NCBI GenBank assembly: GCA_013396655.1
Contig: WBMV01000441.1
Location: 515,774 to 579,773, forward strand
Reading direction: 5' to 3'
Length of the DNA: 64,000 nt
From: Campylorhamphus procurvoides
Taxonomy: Eukaryota; Chordata; Aves; Passeriformes; Dendrocolaptidae
A program made the position numbers and the translations under genes. Shown here in pieces: positions 1-12,016 of this stretch. The notes beneath the pieces are model-generated. The model worked only from the letters and a program-made list of their open reading frames with translations, had not been told where the DNA came from and searched no databases. Every line of letters starts with the position of its first letter. Position 1 is the first letter of the stretch.

Positions 1-403
1 CCCGTTTTTCCCCTTTCTTCCCCCTCTCCCGCCTTCCCTTCCCCGCCCCATCTGTTACAGGTTTGCGGAACTGTGGCTGTTTGAATTAAACGTGATCGTT
101 ACTGTAGCAGCTGGGGTCTGTAATGTATCTGATAAACGAAGCTCTTCCAGTCGGTTTCAGGTCATGCAAGGAAAAGGGCAAAGCTGGGGAGGGAGCTGGG
201 CGGGGTTTCCCTTTGCTTTTCACAGTCAGGCGAGAGGAGTCTGGTTGATGTCTGCAGCAGATAAAGGAGACGAGGATCATCCAAAGACCCCAGAGCCCTT
301 TTGTCTTTCTGCTGGTTTTCACTCTAATTTCACTTATGACTGCTGTGTGGTCTGCCTGCTCGTTTCCCCGTTCAGAAGGGGTCGGGAGCACCAGGGCCCT
401 GGC

Positions 404-425
404 TGAGGTAGTAGTTTGTGCTGTT
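404..425 (+). ncRNA. MIRLET7I: Mature let-7i-5p
   Basis: This 22-base guide strand carries the let-7 seed GAGGTAG at 405-411. The bases after the shared TGAGGTAGTAG core (TTTGTGCTGTT) are specific to let-7i. Confidence 0.95.
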
Positions 426-459
426 GGTCGGGTTGTGACATTGCCCGCTGTGGAGATAA

Positions 460-481
460 CTGCGCAAGCTACTGCCTTGCT
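460..481 (+). ncRNA. MIRLET7I: Mature let-7i-3p (passenger strand)
   Basis: This is the 22-base 3' arm of the hairpin. It begins CTGCGCAAGCTACTGCC and pairs with the 5p arm. Confidence 0.9.
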
Positions 482-1207
482 AGTGCTGGTGATGATCAGC
501 TGCAGATGAAGACAATGGCAGTGGGAATTCCCTTTGTTTTCTCGGGATTGCATGCTGCTGAGGTGGCAACAATTCCGTCTCCTGGTTCTGCAGGAGGAAT
601 CTAGCCTTGGCCACCGAGATGAGTAGTGGGGTTCGACCCCATCAGTAGGATGGCGCTTCTTTTACAAGAGCTGGATGAAAAACCATTAGTTTCACGCGGA
701 CTGGAGGGCACCTGAATTTGGGCTGAAGAGCAAGTGTCTCCATTTCTTCTCAGACCTTATTATTCACCTGGCATCCTTGAAAGGTGGATTTTCTGTTTTG
801 TGAAGATGAAGATCAGTGACAGACATGTATTTTGTGTGTTCTAATGTGCAAAACTTGTGTGTATGGTATTAAGTGCTTTTGTCTGAATGGTAAAAAGTCT
901 TGAATATTTATTTAACAAAGGCAAAATATGTAATTACCACTTCCTTATAGTGGTAAGAGAGTCTTTTTCAGTATAGTTGACTAATTGTACTGCTTGATGC
1001 TAATAGCTTTTTAGGTGAACTTCTGAGATATCTTTGCTGTATATTTTGACTTACTGTGAAAAGCAAACCCATAAATTTAATATTGTGAATTAATTAATAT
1101 TGCTAGAATATTTACAGTGATGTCTAAGGGCATCTTTTTCATATGAGTTTTAATGTGTTGAGCATTTATTATAATGGCTTAAACTTGGAATATATTCAAA
1201 TGTTTGC

Positions 1208-1213
1208 AATAAA
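1208..1213 (+). terminator. Polyadenylation signal AATAAA, candidate end of let-7i host RNA
   Basis: A canonical AATAAA is followed about 20 bases later by GTGTCTCTTATGTTTTT, a plausible GU/U-rich downstream element. It closes a 3'UTR-like AT-rich stretch that begins after the let-7i hairpin. Confidence 0.5.
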
Positions 1214-1231
1214 TCTGCATAAGTGTCTCTT

Positions 1232-4200
1232 ATGTTTTTAAAAATGAAAGTTAATTCTTCAATCTTTATAAGACCTAACTATGAGCAGGTTGTGGTGAAT
1301 CTGTTGAGTTTATAGGGAAAGTTAAAGCTCTAGCTAAGCATTTGAAATTAGGTTTGTGCCTTAGTAGTGCTCTGAATTCATGGTTCTAATGTGTTTATAA
1401 TATTGAGAAGAAACACGATGTTTAACTGTGCTTTTTTTTGAATTCTGTGTGTCTAGAAGACACCAGAGGTTGCTCTTGCATGTCTGCTGAATGTAAAGTG
1501 CCTTGCAGAACACAGAGAACAAGTTTAATCTGATGATACTTCATTTCTTCTCTGTGCAATGTGTTATGCTGGTAATTCAAGCTCTGTCATAAACTAAGCT
1601 TTTTAAAAGCTGGGTATTCTCATGCTCACTAATAAACTAACACATTAATCATTCTTACTAGTAGGTTTTCATTTAAGTTAAATAGCAGTCATAGTTGTTG
1701 ACTGCAAATTTAAAACATACCCTGGGGTTTTTTTCTCCAGCTTAATTCAAGAGTCAAAAAGAATGCTATAGCTGCCTGCTTTTCACATCCTAACAAATAG
1801 CACATCTCAAGCAGAGATCTTTGAGGTTTGATACGGAAGTTAGGATAGTATTTTCACAGTGTACCTTTTAGGCATCGATTTTAACTGGCTAATCCACCAG
1901 TGCCTTTGTCTTCAATGAAGAAGGTATATATATATATCTATATATATATATTTCCCTGATGCAAATCACGCTTTCAAGTACCATAGAGTTATTTGATTTG
2001 AATTAGCCTTTCAAGGAGCTTTCCTCTGTATCTTGCTAGTAAAGGAGGTGAAGGTCCTTCAGCTAAGTTAAAGTGCCTGTATGTGGTTTGTGTGAAATTG
2101 TCCTCCCTGTTGTTTTGCCTTATGCTCAGGCAACTTTGGTAGGGCTAGGTCTTGGCTCCCTTTGTAGCTTTTTAGGTTTGAGGGAGAAAAATCAATGAGA
2201 GAAAATGTGTTCGAGTATACTGCCATTGACCACTTAGTTGTTTCATCTCATGTGTAAAGTATCTCCCTTAAACTTCATTTGCCACCTGAACAGTTAGTTC
2301 TCTGTGCTCTGGATGAAGACTAAAGAGTTCAAGAGAATGTTAAAAACTTGTACTAAAATAGATAGTACTACTGAAATAATGCAGGTGGGGTACTACTGGT
2401 GAGATGTATAATACATGAGGTGGTTTGTCCTCCTATGGCCACATAGGTCTTAATTATATATTGCTTAGTAGTTTTTTAGGTATGTACAGGTAAATTATTT
2501 CTTGGAGGAGATGTATACAAGATGGTTAGCTTTGCTCTAGGGCTATCCATCCATTTCTTGGTTCAGAACACTACTCAAGTCTTGCATTCAAAATACAGAA
2601 GTTAGTCCAGTCAAGTTCTGTGCTTAGATTTGTCCTAGTCTCAGTCCTTAAATGTTTAACTGTCCAATTTTCATAGTCCACATATATGAAGGAGACTGCA
2701 ACATCAGGCTTTGAGGCAAAAAGATTTATTTCTTCAGTGGAATGGACAGCTTTATCTTAGTGATGTTGTAAAGTCAAAGCTGGTGTTTCTGAATCTGTGA
2801 AAACCTAAAATGCCAAGAGTAGCTCATATCTTGCAAATTCAGTAAGCCTTTATTGTGATTTGATGAATTAGTTCAGAAAGAAAAATTGCATCATGCCAAT
2901 TAAAAAGCAGCACTGCTGGCATATTATTGTCTATGCCATTGTCTCATGCTGAAATTTTTTCCTCTTCAGATGTTTCACTGAGTCAAACTTCTTGTGTGAA
3001 TTTGTATAGAAACATTAAAATAGACACATAGCTGAGCTGATGGAATTTCTCTGCAAAGTTATTTCATTTATAGTGTCCCTATTGTGTATTGTTTGCTGTG
3101 CTGGGTGAAAATACTGCAAGAAATGTTCCTCTGTCGCTTTTCTGAGCACTTCTTTTGACTCGTGGAATAATAAAAATGCATTGAGATTCACAGCATAGTC
3201 GATTAAGCTTTAGATGCTCTTATTCCCTTGTTTGATCTCTTTTTGCGCTATTGTCTTACCTATTTTGTGAGGAACAGTCACCAGCTGCTCACCCCTCCAG
3301 CTACTGTCTGTCAATGCTGCTTCTAAAGATACTGGCATGCATCAACCTAAAATCTTAGATTCAAGATAGTTGCTTCCCTGCAGGGTGCAGTTGCCCTCTC
3401 TGTCACCAAGGAGAGTGCCGAGTTCCCATGCTAGCAAAATTGATATTTAAGAACTTCACTGAGGGCTGACTTCAGTCTTATATTTTGTTATGTCCTGGAC
3501 CATGTACATAATAATAACTGAGACCTCCCACTTTACACTGGGAAGCTTGAGACACTAAGAGGAAATGCCGTTTTCTAGAGAATTACATCTATGAACACAT
3601 AAGCACTTAAAACACATCAATGCATTAAAAATGTTATGTGTGCAGCTTTTCATTTGATACTTTCTCTGTAAGAATGAGTACTAAATTAACATAAGGAAAT
3701 GCTTACTCTAGTAATTAAAAATGAAAGTGGACCACATTCTTTATAGTTTACTTGCATCTTCCACTATCCTGCGCTTAAGTGTTACTCAATGAAATTGTAG
3801 AAATCGGTTCTAGAAGTTTGCTCTGGAGGAGGTTTTATATCTGTTATATACACACACCCAGTATATGCCTCGAGACATTCTGTAGCAGAAGTGGAACTGT
3901 CCTTCAAGCATGAATGTTTGAGAGACTGGGCCTAAATATCCAGATTTCTGTTCTTTAGAATGTTTTGAATATTAGCTTTCTAATATATATTTGGATCATA
4001 ATTTATACAAATTTATGAATTTATTTTTAGGAAAGTGGTCAGTCTTTTTATCTGAGCAAGTTGAGTTTTTAGCTAAAAGTCTTTTAGCCTCTCAGCTACA
4101 TTAATGTAAAGGCTTTGTGAACTTCTGTCCAAAATGAACATGTGTCCTGCCTCTGAAGGTTGTAAACATGAGGAGAAATAAAACAAAAAGTTACCTTTAG

Positions 4201-6327
4201 TGATTTAGTGGAATTCCTGAAGTGAAAGGCTTGCATTTAATGGAAAGGGGCGGGAGTGTTTCCTCAGATATGGAAAGTGCTACATCACAGTGAAAGCTGC
4301 TGTGTTTGCTCTGGGAAGCAAGTGTGAAGTGAGCTTCTGTTTCTTCTCCCTGGCCAAGAGTTTCCAAGCAGAAAATGCTCTCTTCCAGTTTGTTTTCCCA
4401 AGTTTGCCTCTTTCTGCCGTGTCTGTTTTCTTTGTACCTGAAGTTCTCATTCTTGCCTTGTTAGTTTGTGTATCCTGCTTGCCTCTTCAACCCAAACAAA
4501 ACTGCCTGTATTTTCTTGGTCTGCCTGCCTGTTTTAGGCTTCTGTTGAAGTTCTGCAATGACTGCAACAAAGAACTATCTTGGCAGATGATATTAGCTAC
4601 ATCCAGAACTTAGTGATGCCAGTGTGTCAGTAAACAAATGGAAAAAAAAATTCCAATCTTGGACCTTCTTTTGTAAGTGCTGAAAGTCTTGATCTAGGCC
4701 ACCTAAGAAAATAGCATCCATAATGCCTAGTTATCAGATCCCTTCCTGGTACCTGATCACCTTATTCCTATTTTCCACCCCCTCCACAGTAGCTTTTCAA
4801 GCCAGGAACTGTTTTCAACTACTTTAAAGACGGTTGATGTTTTAAAAAGAAACTGTACTTCTGACTTCCATGAAAATAGGTTTAAACATCTCATTGTTAA
4901 AGTAGTGTGATATTTCCCAATTCCCCCTTTCACCTGAAGAGAACTTGGAGTATTCATCATCCTATTCTGAAGGGTGCTTTTTCTGTCCTCTGTTTCATCC
5001 TTTGCAAGAAGTGGGGATTTTGCCTAACATTTATCCAGCCTTGTCCCACAAGAATGAGATGAAGGAATTGATACAAAAATATTGGCATTGAATGAGGTAA
5101 GGTCATATTTATCTTCCCTTCTGCATGGAGGCTTGTGTGTATTGGAAGATAATAGGGGATAGTTTTGCTGCTGGTTGACTTTGAAAGTACCACTTTAGGA
5201 GGGACTGTTGAAGTGATAGTCCAGTGATCTTGTATTACCTGTGGTGTGTGTTCCTGGAAGGAACATTACTTTGGTGCCAAGGCTTTTGACCAGAAAGGCA
5301 AGAGCATCTTCTGTGTGCCACCTGCAAAGAAAAATAATGGATGTGGAAGCAAATTGAAAAAAAAATATGACAAGAGGTTTTCAGCTGCTTTGAAATCTAC
5401 TTTTTTTTATTATTATTTTTGTCTGGTTTATCTGGTAAAAATCACTGTGGTTGTGTGTAGTGTTTTTGCTGAGCCCTTATGTTTCAGGCTGAAGCTCAAT
5501 TTAAAAAGGGTCTTGTCCACAACCTGAATTTTTGCACCATGCTCCTACAGGGGAGGTTGGCCCAGTTGAGCTTCCAGAAGAAAGCTTCTGCAAGATTAAA
5601 ATAAACCTAAAACCCGTAAGTTTTAGTTATTAAAAGCTTTGCTTATGATAGTGAATTACATTTCAGTATTTGAAGTATGAAGTGGGGCTTTTTTTCTGAG
5701 GTAGGTATAAGTGAAATCTATATCACTCTTGTCCAGGAAAATTACATCCAAGATGAATTGTGTGTTTGTACAGTACCGTGGGATTCATCAGGCAGTGGTG
5801 TGTGTGGCTGTTACAGACATATTCATCTATCACGCAAGGACAAGTGTGGTGGTGTGCCTAACAGCAATAACGCAGAGGGGCCAAAAGTGAACTCAAAACC
5901 TGAGACATTTCTTTAAGCCTTTGGTCTTTCCACTCCTGGTTGGAGTGTGGGGCCTTTAGAACCTTCTGGAAAATGTATTGCTATGTCAATGATCTATGTA
6001 ATAGATACTAATTCATGTAAGAAAGTCACCACCTGGATCAGATTTTTGATTTCCCCTATGTTGTGGGATAGATTCCCCTATTGTGTGTTTCCTTGGATTA
6101 TTTTTAGATGTGTCATAGATGAAGCCTGAGTTTTGCCAAGAAGATGAGGCCAAGGAGGCAGGTGTTTAATGGCGTGTGTTCTTTTTGTTCTTTCCATTCC
6201 TAATGAGAACACATGTATTAGAACCTGAGAGAGATGTAGGGTCAAAGTACAGTCCTCTGTGAAATGCTTTGTCTGTGCAATATATGCATAGGCTACATGG
6301 TGCAATCTGACTCTTGTTTATGAAGTC
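1232..6327. other. Intergenic DNA, no gene seen
   Basis: This stretch is AT-rich and CpG-poor. No reading frame in it is long enough or protein-like enough to support, and no recognisable repeat copy was found. It holds a short TA repeat near 1925 and a T-run near 5400. Confidence 0.6.
1925..1951. repeat. (TA)n microsatellite
   Basis: TA dinucleotides run for about 27 bases with a single interrupting C. Confidence 0.9.
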
Positions 6328-6725
6328 CTGGGATGCTTCCTATCATGCACCAACAGCTGCTCGCTCACTCACTCTCCCCATTGGGGCTGGGACTAGAATC
6401 GGAAGACTAAAAGGGAGAAAACTTTTGGGTTAAGTCAGTTTAACAGGTAAAGTGAAAGCTTCACACATAAGCAAAGCAAACCAAGGAGTTCCTTGACCAC
6501 TTCCTATGGGCAGGCAGGTGTTCAGCTATCCCCAGGAAAGCAGGGATCCCTCATTATTAACAGTTGCTTGAGCAGATAAATGCCATTGCTCCATCCTCAT
6601 TTTCCCCCCAGCTTTATATACAGAGCATGATTCCATATGGTATGAAATATCCCTTAGGTCAGTTGGGGTCATTTGTCTGGGCTGTGCCCCCTCCCAAATT
6701 CTTGTGCACCCCTGGCTTCCTTGGT
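6328..6725. repeat. Avian LTR-like repeat, copy A (truncated)
   Basis: This block resembles a common avian endogenous-retrovirus LTR family as I remember it. Recognisable landmarks in order are a GGATGCTTCCTATCATGCA start near 6331, a CAACAGCTGCTCGCTCACTC segment, GGGCAGGCAGGTGTTCAGC near 6508, a TATA-like CTTTATATACAGAGCATGA near 6612, and CCCCTCCCAAATTCTTGTGC near 6688. It shares the last segment with the copy near 15.1 kb. It breaks off near 6725 and a CR1 fragment follows within about 100 bases. It contains no coding region. The exact family and insertion strand are not resolved. Confidence 0.55.
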
Positions 6726-6817
6726 CTTTTATAGGCCCATTTTCAGAGGGGGAGGAGCTGTCACTTTCCCGACTGCATCTGTACAGTTCTTGTCAAAAGG
6801 GCAACTACCCCCTAAGG

Positions 6818-7262
6818 AGTGTTCAAAGGAGGGCTACAGAGATGATGAAGGGCCTAGAGGGGGAAACCATACAAGGAGCAGCTCAGGTCACTTGGCTTGT
6901 TCAGCCTGGAGTAGGAGACTGAGGGGAGACTTCAGTGCAGTCTACAGCTTCCTTACAAAGGAAGCAGAAGGGCAGGCACTGATCTCTTCTCTGCGGTGAC
7001 CAGTGACAGGATGCAAGGGAGTGACCTGAAGTTGTATGGTGAGAGGTTTAGGTTAGATGTTAGGAAAAAGCTCTTGACCCAGAGGGTGGTTGGGCACTGG
7101 AACAGGCTCCCCAGGGGGATGGTCACAGATCACAGCACCAAACCTGACAGAGTTCAAGAAGCATTTGGACAACTCAGGCACATGGTGTGATTGTTGAGGT
7201 GTTCTGTACAAGGCCAGGAGTTGGACTCAGTGATCCTTGTGGGTCCCTTCCAACTCTTGATT
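6818..7262 (+). mobile_element. CR1 LINE fragment, 3' end (copy 1)
   Basis: This is the 3' tail of a CR1 retrotransposon, 5'-truncated. It begins at the GTTCAAAGGAGGGCTACAGAG segment, which matches the CR1 stretch coding for the end of ORF2. It continues through the GAGAGGTTTAGGTTAGATGTTAGG and ACTGGAACAGGCTCCCCAGG blocks and ends with GGACTCAGTGATCCTTGTGG and CCCTTCCAACTC, the hallmark of the CR1 3'UTR. The usual ATTCTATG-type terminal repeats are degraded. Many substitutions and small gaps show that it is old and inactive. Confidence 0.88.
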
Positions 7263-10200
7263 GCTGCCTCTAATTCTGGTCAGCTGGTGGATAATTACTT
7301 TAGAATGGATAAGTCTGATATCTGAACCCATGTTACTGGGCAGTTAGTATCATGATGATGCAAAAACTTACTGCCTGATACTTTCTCTACAGTTCTCAGG
7401 CTAAGTAGAAGATAAATCACTTCCTTACCTACCTGTTTACCTCATTAGGGGCCAATGTCTACGTATACAGTGGGCTGTACTGAAAATGCAGTATCTGGGC
7501 TTTCTGAGGTCTTCTTTCCCAAGGTGATAATTTTAAGTGCTATCAGGATGTACACATGCATTGTCGCTGTCCATATTTGTGCTGCTCTGTATCATGCAAC
7601 CATATTTGATTTACACAGTGATTTCAGTCAGATGCTGTAATGTGGCAGTGTGGAGATAGTGTGGTGGTGTAACAGTAAGCACTTGAGCTAAGTTCATTGC
7701 TGGTGTCATCAGTATCATGATGGCCTTTCAGGCTGCAAAACCTGAATATGGACCCAAGAAAGGCTTCTGTCAGCAAGGATGCAGTAGGTTACTTTTGTGT
7801 ACCCTACAATTTTGGCTACAATGCCTAGAGCAAGGTAGGTCTGAACTGGTATAAAGTGAGAGCTAGCACTGCTATGTGCATTAAATGTTTATAGGTGTGC
7901 CAGTCTGCCAGCTAAGCTGCCATTATTTTCCAGGTCCCTCAGGCTTTCTGCCCTTTCTTGTGACTAACTTTACTGCTACACCCCAGCCTCACAAATGTCT
8001 TTCTTCTTTCTGGCACCTGAAAGATTGTTTTGTTGTCATGTTAGTCCCTGATGTCATACATGGTCTGTCATGCATCCTGTACCCAGCTGCTGCCTTTGCT
8101 GCATTAGTACACTGTTATAGGCTAGAGTAGAAAAGGAAATAGGGAAGGATGGCGGAGGAAACAAGTACTTAGGCATACCAATCCTTTTTTAATAGGTGAA
8201 AAGTAAAAATTGTCTAATCAGTCAAGCAAGTTCAAGGCTTAAAGAAAGTAAATAAACAGTAGTGATATTAATCAAAACACAAATAAAATAATCCGTGCCA
8301 AGTCTAGGAGGAGCAGAGGTGTTTAAATATTTAGGCAATATGTTCTCCCCTCCCTTTCCCAGTCTTGTAGTTCCTATGGCCCTGCTGGTGTAACAATATT
8401 ATGGTGGAATGCTTAGGATAGCTCACGGCTCCCGACAGCCGCCAGCATGAGCTGTAGCTAGCTGAAGTTGGATCTGGAAGCAGTGCACAAACAGTTCAGG
8501 TGCCATTTGAATTTCTGTTTCAGGAAGCCCTAATGCAGGTGGCTCAGCTGGTCACGATGATCATGTGTAATCCTGCCCAGATGCCTGTGGTCAGCTCATG
8601 CCAAGGATGGACTTGGCATTTGCCCAGAAAATCCTTCATGGTAATTCTGAGGCCTTTGTGGTACCCTCCACAGACTCCTTTTGACTTGAGTGGCAGGAGG
8701 GGTTGCAGGCAGCTGTGGAGCAGCAGAGCCCACCACCAGCAGTCAGCAGAGAATGAACCACTGGAACATAACTGTTGGTACAGGGCTCTTTCCCAAGGCC
8801 CATCTATTCTGGCACTCTTACTCTGGCAGAGCTTACTCAAGGCTAAAATTTGTAATTCTGAATATGGCTGCCAATATTGTTCATTCCAGTTATCAATGCT
8901 CAGGAAGGTGAAATACCATCTATAGTGATAGCTACATATGACACAGTGATTGATGAACCATGGAGCATTTACTTTTACAAAGCAATCCAGAATGTTTCCT
9001 TAGTCACAGCCCAACATATTTAATACTGTCAACCATAAGTGCCATATATACTAGCAAAAAAAAGTAGGCTACATCTGCAGGATGTGTTGTACAGAGACTA
9101 AAAGTAGTTTGAGGTAACAGATGGCAACTCTTGGTCTGTTATATAAAATTATTTGTAAACGTCAGGAAAAAGATAAAAATAGAATTAATTCAGTCAAAAA
9201 TTCCTGCAGGTTTAAAGAACATATTGAGATTATATCTGACGGATAGTAGGAGTGTTTGACAGGAAAATTATTGCAGTGGACCCAGTGTTTTGAAATTGAG
9301 CTTAAATAGTAGAAGAGGAGGGCTTCCCCTCTCTTTATCTTTAGAATTCATTGATTGAGTAAAAAGATGTACAACTTTTACCTTCAAAGTCAACACCAGT
9401 GTGGGTTACAACACTTCACGATTCAATCATGATGCACTGAAATCCCAAAGTTCTCAAACTAAGCCAAGGTAGCAAAGACTGAGGTGAGTTTACCATCTTT
9501 ACTGGCTCTGCTCTAGTCTCAGCTATTACTCAAAATACTGACTTAACTACTTTTGCCCCTTTGTGCTTTCATTTCTCCCTCTTTTCTAGTCCTTCTGATT
9601 GTTTTCTTTATGTTAATCAAGTCTTATTTAATTAGCCAAAAACTTGCCACCTTCAACCTTGTGACCAGGTATAAAGCAGTGTCTTTGATGTTATAATAGT
9701 TTTGGTAGAGCTTGAAGTGACTCAAAGATTGTGCATATTTTCTTAATAGTGGCTGATATAGGAGAGCCTAGCAAGACCAAATGGCATTTTCTTATTTATT
9801 TAGTATTCAGGCTTTTTTCTTTCATTTCTTTCTTGTTATGTTTGTACGTCCCTTTTGCCTTCATGCCGTGAATCTCTAAGCTATTTCAATTTGGTTTCCC
9901 ATCCCTAAATATACTGTTAACACTATTATGAACATTTTGGTCTGTCAAGACTGTGCAAATAGGAGTGTTATTTCCATTCTATATTTTGTAGATCTAAAAT
10001 AATGGGAAAGGGGTACAACTGAAGATTTAGGTGAGCCTTCAAATAATTTAACTCGTAGGACTTGCTACTCTATCCTCTACTTTCTTTGTAAAGGACTTGC
10101 ACATTTCTGTATGCTAGTCTGTAATGGAATTAAGCAGGATGAAATTGCTGGGCTCATAACGCTGACATTTCATGTGGTACAGGGCAGCATTGTGTTAACT

Positions 10201-10570
10201 CCTTTGTACTGATTCTGGCAGTATACATGGACCAAGGTAGTCCATAGGGACTACATCTCATTAAGCAAGTATTTAGAAAAGGGGGTGGTGTAGTCCCCTT
10301 GAAGTGGACTTATTATTACACAGCTTCACCGTACAGAAAGAAAGCTATTAAGCTGAACAAAGGGATCTTCCCATCATATAGCACTTGATTATTGTATATT
10401 GATAAACTGGTTGTCTTAATTCAGAAAGAAAATGGGATTATTGGAGAGAATTCAAAGAATGTAATGTTTAGGGAAAAACTATCACGACACATCATATACA
10501 TAGGCAGCAGATTGAAGAAAAGGATGGAAGGTAATATAGCACATATATGGCAAAGCACACTGTGGGAAGC

Positions 10571-10644
10571 TTTTAATAATATATACAATATATTTTATAT
10601 GTAATATATTTTAATAATATATAAATATATTAATAATATATAAA
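10571..10644. repeat. AT-rich simple repeat
   Basis: About 75 bases consist almost only of A and T in TAATAATATATA-like units. Confidence 0.85.
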
Positions 10645-11956
10645 GTCACAGAAGATGCAGTTGTATCTTATGCTATTAATTTATACATTTGAGCAATTGA
10701 ATTGGAAAAGTGGTAGAATTGAAGCATGCTGTAGGTCATAATAACTTTCCCTCTAAACAATGCACAGCGGTACTGCTAGGCCAAAACAGTGTCTGGGAAC
10801 GACTGTCTTCAGCATGAAACTCCATGGCTAAGCTTCTGTGATGATTTCAAAGCCTGGTCACCAAAACTGTCAGCTCTTTCTGTTTGGTGCTCTGGGCCCT
10901 GGACCTCTCTTAGGAGGCAGTAATCCTGTCATCCTTGCTGTACTTCAATTCCTCAGCTCTGAAAAAGTCCGAAAAAGAGAATGACTATGGTAATGGTCCT
11001 TCTCCTCTTCCTTTAGTACACAAATCTGCAGAATACCTATGGATATTAACTGAATATTCAAAGTCAGTGGTTTCCTTTCTCTTTTCCTCCTGTGGTCAAA
11101 TAAAATCATTAACAATGCACTCTTGCAGTATTGTACACCCCTATTTCTGCTGTGAAATACAGTTCTTGCATGTCTATGATGTCTGCTGCCTTCATCATTA
11201 CAAGACATCATGCTAAATTTATGTTCCTGATTCTGGTTCTGTCTAGCTTTGGGACATTCTTTTGGCCTGTAGAATGAGTTGCTTCTTTCTGTGTTGACAT
11301 TGTGTCATCATTAGTCTTGTCCTTTCTGCTGGATATAGCTCTTCTGGTGGTTATCTAAACGCATCTGACAAGTATGTTGGTCGAGAAATGTGGCCAGAGC
11401 TGTCCAACCACCAAACCATTTCTGGGTCCTGTCTTCCTTCCCTGCATCTGGGCAGCCTTTTGCCCTCACACTGGCAACAGCACTCAGTCATAGCTTTGTC
11501 AGCAGAAGCCCAGCATCCTTAGGACTCTTTTCCTTCTATCTGTAGCAATGTCTGCCCATCCTAACCTGTACAGAGAGGTATTCTATTCCTTCCTTGAGCA
11601 GTTCCTGAACTTATTATTGTTGGCCTGTCACCGAAAGCCAGGCTTTGCCTGTAGGGTGGTAGTGATTGAAACCCACTCTGCCATGCTTGGCCAGGTGCTG
11701 CAGACTTACCCAAAAGGTTCCACAGGTACTGCTGTAGTGACCTGGGAAGGGTGAGGAGCAGTGACTGATGCTGAAAGGCAGTCCTCCTGTGTTTTTTTTC
11801 ACAGCCCTGCAGCTCTTTTTGCCTGGTTTTATATGCTGGAGTGTGAATTCAGTCAGGAGGTGTTAGGCTGTCACCTTAAAGGAAAAGGTCTAATCAAAAT
11901 CTCCACAAGTCACAGTCTTTGCACTACTGATTGGACAGTAGCTGGAATGGGGGTCT

Positions 11957-12016
11957 TTGGTTGTTTTGTTGTTGTTGTTCAGGGGTTTTTGGTTGGGTTT
12001 TGTTTTTGTTTTTTCT
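11957..12016. repeat. T/G-rich low-complexity stretch
   Basis: This stretch is made of TTG and TTTTG units (GTTGTTGTTGTT, then TTTTGTTTTTGTTTTTT). Confidence 0.8.

Larger units (their letters stand above)
399..482 (+). ncRNA. MIRLET7I: let-7i microRNA precursor hairpin
   Basis: This is the let-7i stem-loop, 84 bases long. The 5p mature strand occupies 404-425 and starts T-GAGGTAG, the let-7 seed. The 3p strand occupies 460-481 (CTGCGCAAGCTACTGCC and on). The loop between them is also the let-7i loop and separates it from let-7a to let-7g. As far as I can recall the human precursor, the whole stem-loop matches it. let-7i is cut by Drosha and Dicer, subject to LIN28 control, and loaded into Argonaute to repress targets such as LIN28, HMGA2 and RAS mRNAs, promoting differentiation. 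It stands alone here, with no other let-7 hairpin nearby, as in mammals. It sits upstream of, and facing, the 3' end of PPM1H, the known vertebrate order. Confidence 0.97.
1..700. promoter_or_regulatory. CpG-enriched block around let-7i
   Basis: Reading by eye gives roughly 20 or more CpG dinucleotides in about 700 bases, while the several kb that follow are strongly CpG-poor. This suggests the downstream part of a CpG-island promoter or a constitutively unmethylated element at the let-7i locus. The block probably continues to the left of the window. No TATA box or start site can be assigned. Confidence 0.4.
61..1231 (+). ncRNA. Candidate terminal exon of the let-7i host transcript
   Basis: This looks like the last exon of the primary let-7i transcript. 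Bases 1-60 form a long C/T-rich tract ending in TTACAG, a textbook splice acceptor, so the exon would start at 61. The let-7i hairpin lies at 399-482. After it the sequence becomes AT-rich and stop-rich, like a 3'UTR, up to AATAAA at 1208-1213 followed by a GT/T-rich stretch, so cleavage is expected near 1230. One frame stays open from 61 to 406 but resembles no protein I know and runs into the hairpin, so I treat the exon as non-coding. Mammals have a spliced let-7i host RNA, which fits. The exon limits are inferred. The alternative is an unspliced primary transcript starting in the CpG-rich block, with the acceptor-like tract being chance. Confidence 0.5.

Noticed and set aside
61..406. Open + strand frame after the splice acceptor, considered as the last coding exon of MON2
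   Set aside because: The translation does not resemble the MON2 C-terminus as I recall it, and the frame runs into the let-7i hairpin. In mammals let-7i lies beyond MON2, not inside it.
86..553. 155-codon open frame on the - strand across let-7i
   Set aside because: It is antisense to the microRNA hairpin, has Thr/Ser-rich low-information composition and matches no family I know. Constraint on the hairpin and higher GC content explain the long open frame.
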